NCBI GenBank assembly: GCA_020796225.1
Contig: CM036758.1
Location: 69,267,274 to 69,331,273, forward strand
Direction of reading: 5' to 3'
Length of the DNA: 64,000 nucleotides
From: Arion vulgaris
Taxonomy: Eukaryota; Mollusca; Gastropoda; Stylommatophora; Arionidae
Positions 12,327 through 23,599 of this stretch are shown here, in pieces (the stretch's first letter is position 1; each line of letters opens with the position of its first letter). Both the position numbers and the translations under genes were made by a program. A model generated the notes under the pieces. It was given only the letters and a program-made list of their open reading frames with translations. It made no database searches and had not been told where the DNA came from.

Positions 12327-15300
12327 TAAAGCCGAAGGATTGACTTCATTGCACCAGGTTTTCCCCATATGGCTTGGTCCCTTTCCGCAGAAATAGAACT
12401 CCGCCTGCCGAGAGTATTGCACAAAGCATTAACAAAGCAGCATATGAAAAAGGAGGAGGACTTGTGCGTGAGGCCAGCTACCTCATCACAAGAAATTGAA
12501 GTAGCTACAGAAACTTGTAAGAAAGGATGTCATACCGGTAAACCGACCAGCCAGGTGGTGTGCGGTGCACCTAGTGCATCAATGACGGTTGCTGATGAAA
12601 GTCGCTTTGCGGAAGTCAGCAACCCGACTCGTACATTACTTGGCTCAAAACACACACTAAAATTGGATTTTGGAATGTGAGAACGATGGCCACGGCTACA
12701 AAATCAGCCCAAATTGCAGAAGAAATGAAGAGATACGAGTTGGACATACTGGGGTTAAGTGAGGTGAGATGGCCTGGAACAGATAGAAGAGTAGTTAGTG
12801 GATTAACTTTCATATATTCAGTCAGGAAGAGAAGATGGTAAGCATTTTGAAGGAGTGGGTATAATGATGACACCTAGAGTAGCAAAGAGCATGTTAGAAT
12901 GGGAACCCATCTCGAGTCGGATAGTTAGAGCCTGCTTCAGTACCAGGCATGTCAATATGACAATACTGCAGTGTTATGCACCAACAAACGAGGCTGACGA
13001 TGATAAGAAAGACACATTTTATGAGCAACTACAAGATTAAATTAACAAGACCCAAAAACATGACCTGTTAGTAGTAATGGGGACTTTAATGCCAAGGTTG
13101 GAAGTGATAATGTAGGGGTAGAGAGAACTATAGGAAAACAAGGAATAAACACAATGAATGAGAATGGAGAAAGACTGGCAGAGTTATGTATGCTGTCAAA
13201 CTTAGTAATTGGTGGTACCATCTTTGCACATAAGGAAATTCATAAACTTACTTGGCACTCACCAGATGGAGTGACCAGGAATCAGGTTGACCATATGTGC
13301 ATAAATACACAATTTATAACATCATTGCTGGATGTCTGTGCATACAGAGGGGCAGATGTAGGAAGTGATCATAATTTATGCATAGGTAAATTGAAACTGA
13401 AATCGAAAATTCACCATACTAAAAAGAACAACTGCGAATAGACAGTCAAAGACTACAAAATAATGAGGTAAAAGAGGAATATCAGCTCGAACTTAAGAAT
13501 AGGTTCGAGTTACTCAATGGTGAAAATGAACAGAACATTGAAGACAAATGGACTAAGATAAAGGACACACTACTGGGGCAGAAAATCGTAGCACAGGATT
13601 AAAGACGAAAGACAGAAAACCCTGGATAATCGATGACACCTGGAAATGTATTCAAGAAAGAAGAAAAATGAAACTAGCGATATTTAATACTAAGGATGCA
13701 ACAGATGAAATCCAAGCTAAAGAGGAATATAGACTAAAATACAAGGAAGTGAAAAGAGCAGCTAGAAGAGATAAAAGAACATATGTCAATCGACTGGCCT
13801 AAGAAGGGGAAAAGGCAGCTAAGACTGGAAACAGTAAAATGCTATACAACACACTAAAACAACTTACTGGAACTTTTGTTTCAAAGGGTAGCCCAATCAA
13901 GAGTAAAGATGGTGAAGTTCTAACATCAGATACCGAGCAGAAGAAAAGATGGGCAGAACATTTTGAAGAAATATTAAATAGACCTGATCCACCAGTACTA
14001 CTCAAGTTTGACGAAGAGGCAAGAAACAGCTCCCTACCAATTAACGAAGAAATGATAAGTGTAGCTGAGGTCAAGGAAGCAATCGATTCCTTGATAAACA
14101 ATAAGGCAGCGGGTGATGACAACATTACTGCAGAAATGCTCAAAGCGGCTGATGATACAACTATTAGCCAGGTGCAAGAACTATTTAATAAAGTATGGGA
14201 AGAAGAAACTGTCCCAGATCAATGGAAGAGGGAATAATTGTTAAGATCCCCAAAAAGGTGATCTCAAAGATTGTAACAACTGGAGAGGGATCACCCTATT
14301 ATCAGTAATGACCAAGACTTTCTGCAAAATCATTTTTAAAAGAATCAAAGGAGCATTGGACACAACCCTGAGAGAAGAACAAGCTGGTTTTATACCTTGG
14401 AGAAGCTGCTTAGACCAAATAATTACCCTACGACTAATTTTAGAGGAACATATTGAGAAGCAACAACCACTCATACTAAATTTCATCGATTTTAAAAAAG
14501 CCATTGATAGTCTACACAGAATCTCTCTGTGGAATATTCTGAGATGCTATGGAATACCAGACAAAATAATAAACATTATTAAGAGCCTCTATGATGGTTC
14601 ACAGTGTGCAGTTCGCACTGATGGTGGACACAGCGACTGGTTTATGGTTGAAACCGGAGTAAAGCAAGGCTGTATTCTATCTCCGCTATTGTTTGGAGTG
14701 GCCATTGACTGGGTGATGCGAAAATGTTGCAGGGCGAAACTGGCATCGATTGGGTAGAAAATAGTCAACTAGAAGATTTGGATTTTGCAGATGATATTGC
14801 CTTGTTAAGTAGAAACAACCAAGATATGCAAAGAAAAACAGACAACTTGTCATCTATAGCATCAAAAGTTGGACTGCAGATAAGCTATGAAAAAACAAAT
14901 ATAATGAAGACACCTATGGCAAGTAATGCAGATATCACACTGGAATCTAAAATGATAAAAATAACAGAGCAGTTCACCTATTTAGGTAGCAAATTTGATT
15001 GCACAGGAAATGTTAAAAAGAAATTATGATACGAATTGGCAAAGCATCATCAGTTTTTAAAAGTATAAATAAAATATGGACTGCAAGTTATATAGTATTA
15101 AAACTAAATTACGAATTTTCAATTCAAATGTTGTATCAATCCTAACATATGCCAGGAGAGTTGGAAAATGACTAAAGATATAGAAAGCAAGTTGAATGCA
15201 TTTGAAAAAGATGTCTGCGAAAGATAATGAATATAAAATGGAACGAATTCAGGAGAAGTGATGAAATCAGAGAAATGTCTGGTCAACCACTAGTGACAAC

Positions 15301-15728
15301 TGTTATAAGAAAGAGAAGATGGAGATATGTTGGACACACCTTGAGGAGAAATGATTAACGAATATCAAAGCAGGCATTGAAGTGGGATGCAAAGGGTTCA
15401 AGAAAGAGAGGTCGACCTAAGGAGACCCTGAAACGAACTTTGCTGAGAGAGGCAGGAAATATCGGTCTCAGTTCCATGGAGGAGATTGAGCGAGTTGCCC
15501 AGGATAGAGCGGTATGGAGAAATTACTTGCAGGCCTTATGTAACGTATAACGGTACGAGAGGAATTATTATTATTATTATTAACAACGTAGCACAGGCAA
15601 TAATCCCTGGGGTTTCTGGAAAGATAAAATTAATTCGTGAATAGATCAACGCGGTCCTGATTCGTACCCACGATCTTCGGAACGCAACGCAAAGGGTTCA
15701 CCACGTAACCACGGAGACCCCGAAAAAA
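12327..15728 (-). mobile_element. SINE-D copy split by a full-length LINE
   Basis: A tRNA-derived SINE on minus. The tail half is 12327-12435 (attgacttcattgcacc, attgcacaaagcattaac). The head half is 15579-15728, where minus reads a box B (GGGTACGAATC) and a leading ggggtctccgtggttacg. The two halves join correctly against intact copies at 41828-42078 and 49136-49388, so the LINE between them is an insertion. Confidence 0.75.
12436..15578 (+). pseudogene. LINE-1: full-length, decayed RTE-like non-LTR retrotransposon
   Basis: One ORF2 of endonuclease plus reverse transcriptase, broken by stops and frameshifts. APE endonuclease: KIGFWNVRTM and LDILGLSEVRW (about 12657-12770), TILQCYAPTNEADDD (about 12960), GDFNAKVG (near 13080, one base out of frame) and [12 protein letters not shown] (about 13365). 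RT: GFIPWRSCLDQI, FIDFKKAIDSLHR with the motif A aspartate, GVKQGCILSPLLFG, and LDFADDIALLS with both motif C aspartates. The C-terminal KRGRPKETLKRTLLREAG region follows. It ends in a TTA-repeat tail. attaacaa at 12428-12435 and 15579-15586 is the target-site duplication, giving a 3,143-bp insertion, about full length for RTE elements. The clade is inferred from layout. Confidence 0.85.
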
Positions 15729-15934
15729 TACTACATCCACGCCTTTGCCATCACTGCTCCTTGGCTCATATCGTGAAAGTTATCACATCTTATATCACAA
15801 CAAACAACGAATATTAGATAATTTATTTGTAGCACAGCGAACAAGTATTAGCTCTAAAATATAAGCTGGTAATGAGTTTTGTTTTGGGTAAGAACCCCAG
15901 GGAAGCAACGGAAGCAATGAACATGATTAAGAAA

Positions 15935-16030
15935 TAGTGAACAAGTATTAGGAACTTCCGAAATAAACAAATTATCAAACACAGGATTCGAACCATTTAC
16001 ACTTATTTCTTAGGGTACCCATAGTCTAGT
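15935..16030 (-). mobile_element. tRNA-like SINE fragment (family M)
   Basis: A partner of 7296-7395. aaacacaggattcgaaccat is the complement of a box B (GGTTCGAATCC). No complete ends or duplications are seen. Confidence 0.45.
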
Positions 16031-16285
16031 CTAGCAGCACGAGTATTATTATGATTAATAACGTTGCGTGATTAAGTAGATATTTAATAAATGCATGATT
16101 AAACACACACAAATGGATGCAAAATTAAATACTGATTATCTCCCTTCTATTGTCAGAACACATTGTCGAACTGTAAAATTGTCTGTGTTATAGAATCATA
16201 CAAGTGTGTGTCAACAAGTCACAATTTAACCTTACAACAACTACACAGTTAGACACACGAGCTTCGTTATACTGTTCCATAAATA

Positions 16286-16510
16286 TGGCAGGCAAGAGAG
16301 CTACCGCAACAGCATCATTAGGACTTTTTTTTTTTTTAAGTTGAACAGAAAAAAGAGAGAGAGATCAGCTCTTGAGAAAAATGATGATGATGGTGATACA
16401 GCGTTATCGACAAGCGACGAGAGATCGCTAGAACGCTGCATGCGCTCACTGTCGTGGGAACTAGAAATACCACTTCCGCTAGACGAGAGAGTTGAGAGTT
16501 CTACACTCCC
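16286..16510 (+). pseudogene. Unrecognised coding-like fragment, possibly transposase N-terminus
   Basis: An ATG at about 16286 starts MAGKRATATASLG. It then runs through a poly-T tract that shifts frame, and from about 16359 the sequence reads RSALEKNDDDGDTALSTSDE and continues open to a TAA at 16516. A basic start followed by an acidic, Ser-rich stretch resembles N-termini of some hAT-type transposases. I cannot name it. It could also be chance. Confidence 0.2.
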
Positions 16511-16734
16511 AGGTTAAGCCGTGTTGCAACATATTTTTGCTATACACAGGAAGTTCTCAGCGGCAGTACATGAGCTCTGAAGATTCAGAGAATGTTTCCT
16601 AAGTTATTTTGAAGGTGGTCAACATTTTGTGAAAACATTTATTATAATCTTTTTTAGTAAATATTATTCAGGCAGTGGTTTTGCAGCATATTATTGTAGT
16701 CAATTTACTGCTGTCATTGGATCTTAACGTACTC

Positions 16735-17053
16735 ACTTGAACACGAGTACTTTTTTGTCCGTTTTTATAAGACTGGGAACTCGATCTGACCTACATTGAG
16801 ATAGGAGATCAGTGGAAACAGTGTCCGATATCTCTATCTCTCTCTCCATCGCCGCCTAGACCGATGAACAACAATTTATAATGAATTGTACTGTTGTTTT
16901 TAGGGACTCCGTCTCTCCGTACAGCTTCTCACGAAGCTCTGTGTTATCGGGCCAGGTTTCGCTAGTGTCCGATCTAATCACGTCTGTAGGAAATCTAGTA
17001 CTCCAGGAGAAAGAGGCCAGTACCTTATGCCCACGTACCTGAGACCTCTGAAA
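16735..17053 (-). mobile_element. SINE-F copy, broken
   Basis: 16735-16845 matches the reverse complement of the tail of the SINE-F at 21130-21315 (gggaactcgatctgacctac). 16995-17053 matches its head region (tactccaggag, gaggccagtacctt). A LINE-5 fragment lies between the halves. Boundaries are approximate. Confidence 0.4.
16895..16985 (-). pseudogene. LINE-5 C-terminal scrap
   Basis: Matches 39118-39185: tgttgtttttagggactccg, tacagcttctcacgaa and gggccaggtttcgc. It belongs to the same minus-strand coding tail but is only about 90 bp. Confidence 0.5.
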
Positions 17054-17413
17054 TACGTATATGCCCTTAATCTATATTGTTATCAGTATCTCTTGATTTT
17101 GTTGACAATTTAGTCATCGTATATGCCTGAATGGAAATTCATCATCATCATTTTCAAATAGCCTTTCCGTAGCCGATGATTGCCACTCTAAGTCTTTCTT
17201 AGTGTATCTCTCGCATAAGCTAAATGTTCTATCTACGTTGCCTTCATGTACAGATCATCTATGGCATCCTGAATTGATCATCTCCGGGAACTTCATCTTT
17301 TCTCTCGTATTTGTAGTGTCAAATGTCTTAAATAACAAGTATTACTTACTGAAATATAATTTTATAGTACATTTTTCAAAGTTGACTGTTCGAAAATAAG
17401 CTTGTCCAAAGTT

Positions 17414-18375
17414 ACCCTAATCAGTATAGCCGCAATAGTATAGTTGTTAACACACTTGCTTTAAAAACGCGTGCTACCAGGATCAAAGTCTTCACGTTGA
17501 AGTTAGTTTTTTTTTCGATCGTGACGGTTCCCAGGTCAACCCATCTTCATTTGGGTACTAGAGAAACACTGGGAAGTAAATACGGCCAATGAACTGCTGA
17601 CAACATCATCCATTATGTGTTGTTGGTGAGAGAATAACTACTGGTTTAACACAGTATTCATCAATATAATAATAATAATAATAATAATTCCTCTCGCATC
17701 GTTATACGTTACATAGCGCCTGCAAGTAATTTCTCCATAACACTATATCTTGGGCAACTCGCTCAATCTCCTACATGGAACTGAGACCGATATTTCCTGC
17801 CTCTCTCAGCAAAGTTCGTTTCAGGGTCTCTTTAGGTCGACCTCTCTTTCTTGAACCCTTTGCATCCCACTTCAGTGCCTGCTTTGTTATTCGTTGATCA
17901 TTTCTCCTCAAGGTGTACCCAACATATCTACATCTTCTCTTTCTTATAACAGTTGTCACTAGTGGTTGACCAGACATTTCTCTGATTTCTTCACTTCTTC
18001 TGAATTCGTTCCATTTTATATTCATTATTTTTCGCAGACATCCATTTTCAAATGCATTCAACTTGCTTTCTATATCTTTAGTCATTTTCCAACTCTCGCT
18101 AGCATATGTTAGGATTGATACAACATTTGAATTGAAAATTCGTAATTTAGTTTTAATACTATATAACTTGCAGTTCCATATTTTATTTAGACTTTTAAAA
18201 GCTCATGTTACTTTGCAATTCGTATCTAATTTCTGTTTTAACATTTCCTGTGCAATCAAAATTGCTACCTAAATCTGCTCTGTTATTTTTATCATTTTAG
18301 ATTCCAGTGTGATATCTGCATTACTTATTCATCAATATACCTCATTGTATATAAACGGGGAAAGAGTCAAGTAAT
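17414..18375 (+). mobile_element. SINE-E copy split by a LINE-1 fragment
   Basis: A tRNA-derived SINE. The head gccgcaatagtatagttgtt resembles a degenerate box A region; the body is acggttcccaggtcaaccca and gggtactagagaaacactgg. It stops at 17668 and resumes at 18326 (tattcatcaatatacctc). It aligns with the better-preserved copy at 34098-34375. Confidence 0.65.
17669..18325 (-). pseudogene. LINE-1 copy 2, 5'-truncated, minus strand
   Basis: The 3' end of LINE-1 in minus orientation, with its TTA-type tail at 17669-17688. The minus frame reads KDIESKLNAFENGCLRKIMN, SGQPLVTTVIRKRR and KRGRPKETLKRTLLREAGN, ending with GLSSM and a stop (TAG in the sequence), where the full-length copy continues MEEIERVAQD. 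tattcatcaatata at 17655-17668 and 18326-18339 is a perfect 14-bp target-site duplication. The element is therefore a 657-bp, 5'-truncated insertion made by target-primed reverse transcription. Confidence 0.85.
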
Positions 18376-18385
18376 CCACACTACA

Positions 18386-18570
18386 GGCATTGAAGTGAGA
18401 GACAACGGGTTCAAAGAAGAACAGACTTCATAGGGATAGACTAAAACGAACTTTACAGAGAGAGTTCGGAAATATTGCACTAATTTCATGGAATAGATAA
18501 AACAAATAGTCCAGGATAGACCGATATGGAGAAATTACTTGCAGGCCATGTGTAACGTATAACGGTACGA
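18386..18570 (+). pseudogene. LINE-1 3' relic, old copy
   Basis: A diverged plus-strand match to the last 190 bp of LINE-1: aggcattgaagtgagaga, actaaaacgaactttacaga, gatatggagaaattacttgc and gtgtaacgtataacggtacg. It is much more mutated than the copies at 12.4, 17.7 and 55.8 kb. Confidence 0.7.
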
Positions 18571-18979
18571 TGTGAATATAATTTTTTTAAATATAAAAGT
18601 GTCCTTACTATTTTTAAAAAAGTTTTTTTATTGTTACACATAAAAATTACGCGTATTAGTTAAGAAAGTGAAGAAAAAAGCCAGGACATCAGTACATGCA
18701 CCATACAGTATTTTTTAAAAAAAAGGTTGAAGTGATCATTGAAAAATAACCGATATAATATCGTCAGGTCGCAGTAGATTTAAGAAGAAAGGAAATGCGT
18801 TGTTTAGCAATGGCGTGTGCATAAACAGTGTAAGTCTGAGTAAAGTAAGACTGAAAGTAAGTTAGATAAAAAGTTAATACTACATGAATTATTTTTAATC
18901 TGAACTGATTGAAAACTTATTAGAAATATGAAACAGCATTGTGAAAGTAGATGAGAGATACAAGACAATGTAATCAATG
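18571..18979. other. No feature recognised
   Basis: AT-rich, with poly-A/T runs and no supported coding or repeat signal. Confidence 0.5.
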
Positions 18980-19157
18980 CAGGATCGTGCGGTATATTTT
19001 CTCAATATGATGAAAGTCTTCAAAAATGTCGCCCCTTAAATATTTTTTCTTTTAAATAACCATCAATTTATAATTTTGATTTTGCTGCTTATGCCGCCCC
19101 CTTTACGGTACCGCCTGATGCGGCCGCCTCTCTGTATCATAGCACGGCACGGCCCTG
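18980..19157 (-). mobile_element. hAT-G MITE copy 1
   Basis: A 178-bp element from caggatcgtgcggtat to the complement of cagggccgtgccgtgc. These form imperfect terminal inverted repeats starting CAGG. The flanks aatcaatg and aatcagcg (8 bp, 6 match) fit an old hAT-type 8-bp duplication. The interior (gccgcctctctgtatcatag) matches the copies at 43.6 and 58.9 kb in opposite orientation. Confidence 0.7.
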
Positions 19158-19324
19158 AATCAGCGCTCAAGAAAAGATAAGAATCAAGAGATCTCTCTCA
19201 TGTCTCATCTGGTTCACATTTGAACTAAAGTTTGACTAGTAAAGACAATGCACTTGTCAGTGTCAGTAAACGCAACAAAAGTAAATATAGACAAGGTTTG
19301 GTTAATGTTAATAGAATCAGGAGC

Positions 19325-19594
19325 GACTGTGTGTTGTCGGGGCTTGAAAGGGGAGCAAAGAAAAGTAACACTGCGACCTACGAGGCATGTCGTAAGAGGC
19401 GATTGAAGTAGTGACATATGGAAGCTACCCTAGCAAATTAAAAAGCGTCGCAGAAATTGGATTTGCTGGCCTACTGGTAGGTGCGTAACTGGTACAACGT
19501 ACAATCGGTCTTATGATCAGATTACATACAGATCACCTAGAGTGGTTTAACAAGTGGTCGATACGGAGCGTTCGAAGAAGAAGAAGAAGAAGAC
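19325..19594 (+). mobile_element. SINE-A copy 3
   Basis: gtgttgtcggggcttgaaag, gaggcatgtcgtaagaggcg, aaattggatttgctggccta and a long GAA tail (gaagaagaagaagaagaaga). Full length. Confidence 0.8.
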
Positions 19595-20149
19595 TGATTC
19601 ATTGATTCATTAAATTAATTATCTGACCAGCAATGGCGGAATGCGGGAGGGCCGTTCAGAGTCTGGACTGTTTGATTCTGAACACGACTTTGCTAGCGCA
19701 TTTCCACCATGTTTGGTTGGGTATTTTCCTTTTTCGTTTGCCGAGCTACTGAGTTAGTGCTTGAGAAACGCTGTGAGCTATGAATGTTACATTGAATGCT
19801 TTTTGCTGTGTGAACCATGCGTTTGTTGTGTGTATTCAGAAAATGACGGACAGCGGTTATGACGAACCGACTCAACCTGCAGTATGCGTGTGCAGAAAGC
19901 TGGATTTGGTCGTGATTGATGTTCCATTCGACATGAATTGCAATTCAAGTGATGAACAGTTTTGTGTTGATACTTTAGCGACGGCCATATGCATTTATAT
20001 TTCTGGTGCATGTTTCATTCTGGAATTAGTTTCATACACAAGAGACAGTTGTTAGCATTTCGTGTGATTTTCGTTGGTATAGGAACGGAGCAATTATGGG
20101 GTGACCCGTTGCAGTGAAGTTGGAACCGTACATATGAACTATGAACTAT
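19595..20149. other. Apparently unique sequence with a weak candidate exon
   Basis: This is one of the few stretches here without a repeat I recognise. A plus-strand frame from about 19780 to 20055 stays open for 91 codons and reads MTDSGYDEPTQPAVCVCRKL from about 19842. A splice-acceptor-like tgtgtattcag lies just before that second Met. No domain is recognised, and the opposite strand is also partly open. It could be a host exon or chance. Confidence 0.2.
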
Positions 20150-20412
20150 CTTCTTCTTCTTCGAATGCTACAATATTGACACCTTGCTAAACCACTCCTT
20201 GGGATGTGTATGTGATCTGAGCCTAAGAGCGATTTTACGTTGTGCTAGTTATGCGCCCACAAGTAGACCAGCACATCCGATTTCTGCGACGCTTTTCATT
20301 TACTAGGGTAGCTTCCTTAGGCCCCTACCTCAGTCGCCTCTTACGACATGCCTTTAGGTCGCAGTGTTACTATTGTTTGCTCCCATCGAGAGCCCCGGTA
20401 ACACACGTGCGA
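20150..20412 (-). mobile_element. SINE-A copy 4 (minus)
   Basis: Starts with the reversed tail tcttcttcttcttcgaatg, then cacatccgatttctgcgacg and cctcttacgacatgccttta, and ends in the reversed 5' end agagccccggtaacacacg. It abuts SINE-D at 20417. Confidence 0.8.
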
Positions 20413-20416
20413 CACG

Positions 20417-20575
20417 TCATCTAACTAAAGTGTTGCACAAAGCACGAACCCCGTAGCTGCATCAACAATTCTAGTGATCTTATGAAAAAATTGCATATGG
20501 GACTCGATCCGGATTCGCATCCATAACCTTCAGAATGACGGGCAAATGTCTCAACCACTTCGTCATAGAGACACC
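20417..20575 (-). mobile_element. SINE-D copy, truncated
   Basis: The minus strand keeps the tRNA-like head: box-B-like GGATTCGCATCC on plus, and agaatgacgggcaaatgtct then caaccacttcg (box A complement). The tail side is cut off at the SINE-A boundary. Confidence 0.65.
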
Positions 20576-20769
20576 ATAAGGTGTATAAGGTGGATATATA
20601 TATCTTTTTTGTATATGAAAATAGAACCATAGATATAATTTTTGTTTTAATTTGACCCTTACCCGGCAGTGCAAACGTCGGTGGGCGTAGGTACGTTTGA
20701 AAGGTGTAAAAAAACTCGAGCGCAACTTAGTGCAGTGCACTAGAGAGATTTTTTGTAACAAAAATATTG

Positions 20770-21115
20770 TAACATTCGTGGTTATTCGGCACGCAGGAGT
20801 CAGTGGTAATGAACGAGCTGACATATTTGCTGTCATGGCTACAATATCATAGGGAGTTGCAAAGGACTGCAATGCCAGTCTTAACGCTATGAATGTCTTT
20901 ACCAAAGGAGGAGTTTAATGGTTGTAAATCCCACTCGCTGACCAGATTGAGAGAGATGGGTGTCGATATTGATGCAGCCCGAAAAAAAGATATACCAAAA
21001 TGCAAAGAGATTAATTAATCAACATCGAAATGGCGTGTTGGACCGCTGGACGTTGCTGGGTTTGTTGATGCGGAGATCGGTGCACCTATGTAAATGTCCG
21101 TAGTGCTATAGTGAT
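20770..21115 (+). pseudogene. LINE-4 RNase H C-terminal fragment
   Basis: The plus strand reads VVIRHAGVSGNERADIFAVM at about 20780-20840, the last motif of a retrotransposon RNase H (PGHAGVxGNERADRLA). After a frameshift it reads LINQHRNGVLDRW and LHLCKCP-like remnants up to 21100. The same tail occurs at 58330-58868. The first RNase H motifs are missing. Confidence 0.65.
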
Positions 21116-21129
21116 AAACCTCATATAAC

Positions 21130-21315
21130 TTGGGTGGTCTCTGTGGCGTAGGGGTTATGTGCTTACTTCACGTGCCAAAGGTACCAGGTTCGCTCCTTCC
21201 TGGAGTCATATGGATATTTTCCAGACAACCCTGATCTCAGTGTAGGTGAGATCGAGTTCCTAGTCCTATTGAAGACGGACGATAAATCTTAGGTCCCGTG
21301 TTCAATTTGAGCACG
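21130..21315 (+). mobile_element. SINE-F copy
   Basis: A tRNA-like head (ggtctctgtggcgtaggggt, then ccaggttcgctccttcctgg as a degenerate box B) followed by a body with tgatctcagtgtaggtgaga and tcgagttcctagtccta. It is partly matched in reverse at 16.7-17.05 kb. Confidence 0.55.
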
Positions 21316-21631
21316 TAATAGAACCCTTGATAGTTCAAAATCGAGAAGAGCAGGCTGGAAAGCCGCTGCTCGGCAAAATTCATTAGAAAATATTAAAAAT
21401 AAAATTTCTGCAAAAATATCTTCAAAATAACATCGGGGACCCTCACCGGTGCTACGGAGTTGGTGCACTGCATCTGAGATCTTCCTTTGTAAGACAGAGA
21501 TCGGAGCACACATGGTTACTCACCAAAGTTCAATGATAATGGTTCTATGAATTAATCAAGCACCCATTGTACTGCATTATATATATATATATATATCATT
21601 TTGAGACCCATCCAGAACAAGGGTTGTCTTT
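21316..21631. other. No gene recognised; short TA repeat
   Basis: Contains a TA microsatellite at about 21578-21597 and nothing else that I can support. Confidence 0.5.
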
Positions 21632-22410
21632 TTTTTTTTAAATTAACACAACAAAACTAACAAACATATTGTCATACAATTTGGTCATATGTTGCAAAAG
21701 ACAATGTTTTTGATGATAAACAACGTTTAGTGTATGCATTGCGACTATTTATTTTTTTAAATATTTAATTTTCTTGAAAAATATTGTAAACCCCCACCTT
21801 CCTGTAATCGTGCAGTGTATTTCTAATATAAGAAGTGCAAAGAACGCCAAACTAGCATATGATGTACGTATCACCCATAATTATAGCATGAACCTCCACA
21901 TTTTATCTAAACTGTATATAAGCAGAGATATTGCTGTTATAATTTGAAATTTGTTTTTTATTTGGAAAGCTGTATCTACAAAACCAATTGTGTTAGACAT
22001 TTTTGGAGGTTCACGCTATAGCTATGGGTGATGTGTAGCGTAGATCATACGCTATAGCTATGGGTGATGTGTAGCGTAGATCATACGCTATAGCTATGGG
22101 TGATGTGTAGCGTAGATCATATGCTATAGCTATGGGTGATGTGTAGCGTAGATCATATGCTATAGCTATGGGTGATGTGTAGCGTAGATCATATGCTATA
22201 TTCTTTACACTTCTTATATTTGTGAAATATACTCCCGATGAAGGGGGCTAAAGGGGGCAGGCATTAAATATACTTTCAAGAATATATAAAAATAAGTAAT
22301 TACAATGCATACACTAAACGTTGTTTATTATCAAAAGAATACCTTTTGCAACATGTGGCCAAATAATTGCATAACAATATGTTTGTTAGTGTTTTTTCTT
22401 ATCATTTTTT
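21632..22410. mobile_element. Foldback element with ~280-bp inverted arms
   Basis: The left arm (about 21640-21920) and the right arm (about 21995-22405) are diverged inverted copies. Left aacaaacatattgtcatac matches the complement of right aacaatatgtttgttagtg. Left aaacaacgtttagtgtatgc matches the complement of right gcatacactaaacgttgttt. Left taatataagaagtgcaaag matches right tttacacttcttatattt. About 75 bp of single-copy loop separates them. The right arm alone holds a 36-bp expansion. No clear target-site duplication was found. Confidence 0.75.
22015..22200. repeat. 36-bp tandem repeat, ~5 copies, inside the foldback arm
   Basis: Unit gctatagctatgggtgatgt plus gtagcgtagatcatac. The left arm carries one diverged counterpart (atgatgtacgtatcacccat), so this is a local amplification in the right arm. 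Confidence 0.9.
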
Positions 22411-22414
22411 TCAA

Positions 22415-22990
22415 CAAACAGAAGAATAACTAATTAAATTTATCACAGATGCAATAAAGCAAAACAAATAATAGGACAAATGGCGACAATTTTAAAATGC
22501 GAACATGTCACTATGAACACAAAAAGAACACTGTTCAATACAATCTTTTTCCCTACATTATCTTACCAGTGCTAGACCTGGTCACTGAGAATAAATGATA
22601 GAAGAAAACTAATCATCACAGAGATGAAGTGTCTACGCAGAATGCTGGGTGTAAGAAGAAGAGAACGGTTAAGAAATGAAGACATCAGGAAAGAAAAGTG
22701 GGTACAACATCAGTACTAGACTTCATCAAGAAACTACAAATTAAATGGTTCGGCCGCGTAATCAGATTACCAACAGACAGTGCACCCAAAGAGCAATGCT
22801 GCTCCGATACAATGGATACAAAACGAAAGTCCGGCCACGCAAAAGATGGACCTCAGAGATAACAGAGGCGACGAAAGAGACTATCTACGAAGCCCACACA
22901 AGGGCCCGTTTTAGAAATCTCTTCTTGACCTGACGCTGTGAGGCAAACAGGATTGGGAATAAGAAAGAAAGAAAGTTTTCTTTCTGTTGA
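22415..22990 (+). pseudogene. LINE-3 copy 1, ORF2 C-terminal domain
   Basis: Reads through broken frames: LFNTIFFPTLSYQ, then TEMKCLRRMLGVRRRERLRN, then LQIKWFGRVIRLPTDSAP and KVRPRKRWTSEITEATKE. This is the C-terminal part of an RTE-like LINE ORF2, the same family as 27465-27790 and 38070-38802. The RT domain is absent. Confidence 0.75.
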
Positions 22991-23287
22991 TTTTAAAACA
23001 GAAAACTTTTGTTCTGGGAGGGTCTCTCGCCTTAATAGTTTTATCATGAGAATAAATTTGAAGCAGATTGTTCGATATTGTCAAAATCTCATTTATTTGT
23101 TTCCTCTTTGTGCATCTATCTTCGTGTCAAATCATTTGTCGTACGTACAAATTATTCAACAAGTCTAGAAGTTGAATGAATGTCACCTGCTCAGATATAT
23201 CTCAAAGGAAATAACGTCCGCATTATTTTTCCATCTGCCGCTGTAACAGGAAATAGTGTCTCCGTTGCAGGTGGTGGCGCCTTTCTT

Positions 23288-23566
23288 GTAGTCTTCTTCT
23301 TCTTCTTCTTCTTCGAACGCTCCATAGCGACCACTTCTTAATCACTCTTTTTGGTTTGTATATGACCCGAGCCTAAGAGCGATTGTACGTTGTGTCAGTA
23401 ATGCGTCTACACGTAGGCCAGCATATCCGATTTCTGCGACGCTTTTATTTACTAGGGTAGCTTCCTTAGGCCCCTGCCTCAGTCGCCTCTTACAACATGC
23501 CTTGTAGGTAGCAGTGTTACTATTATTTGATTCCCTATGAGACACGGCAACACACGGCTGGGAGTG
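23288..23566 (-). mobile_element. SINE-A copy 5 (minus)
   Basis: Reversed GAA tail (tcttcttcttcttcttctt), gcatatccgatttctgcgac, cgcctcttacaacatgcctt and reversed 5' end gagacacggcaacacacgg. Full length. Confidence 0.8.
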
Positions 23567-23599
23567 AGCATATATATATACATATAAGATAACATGAAA

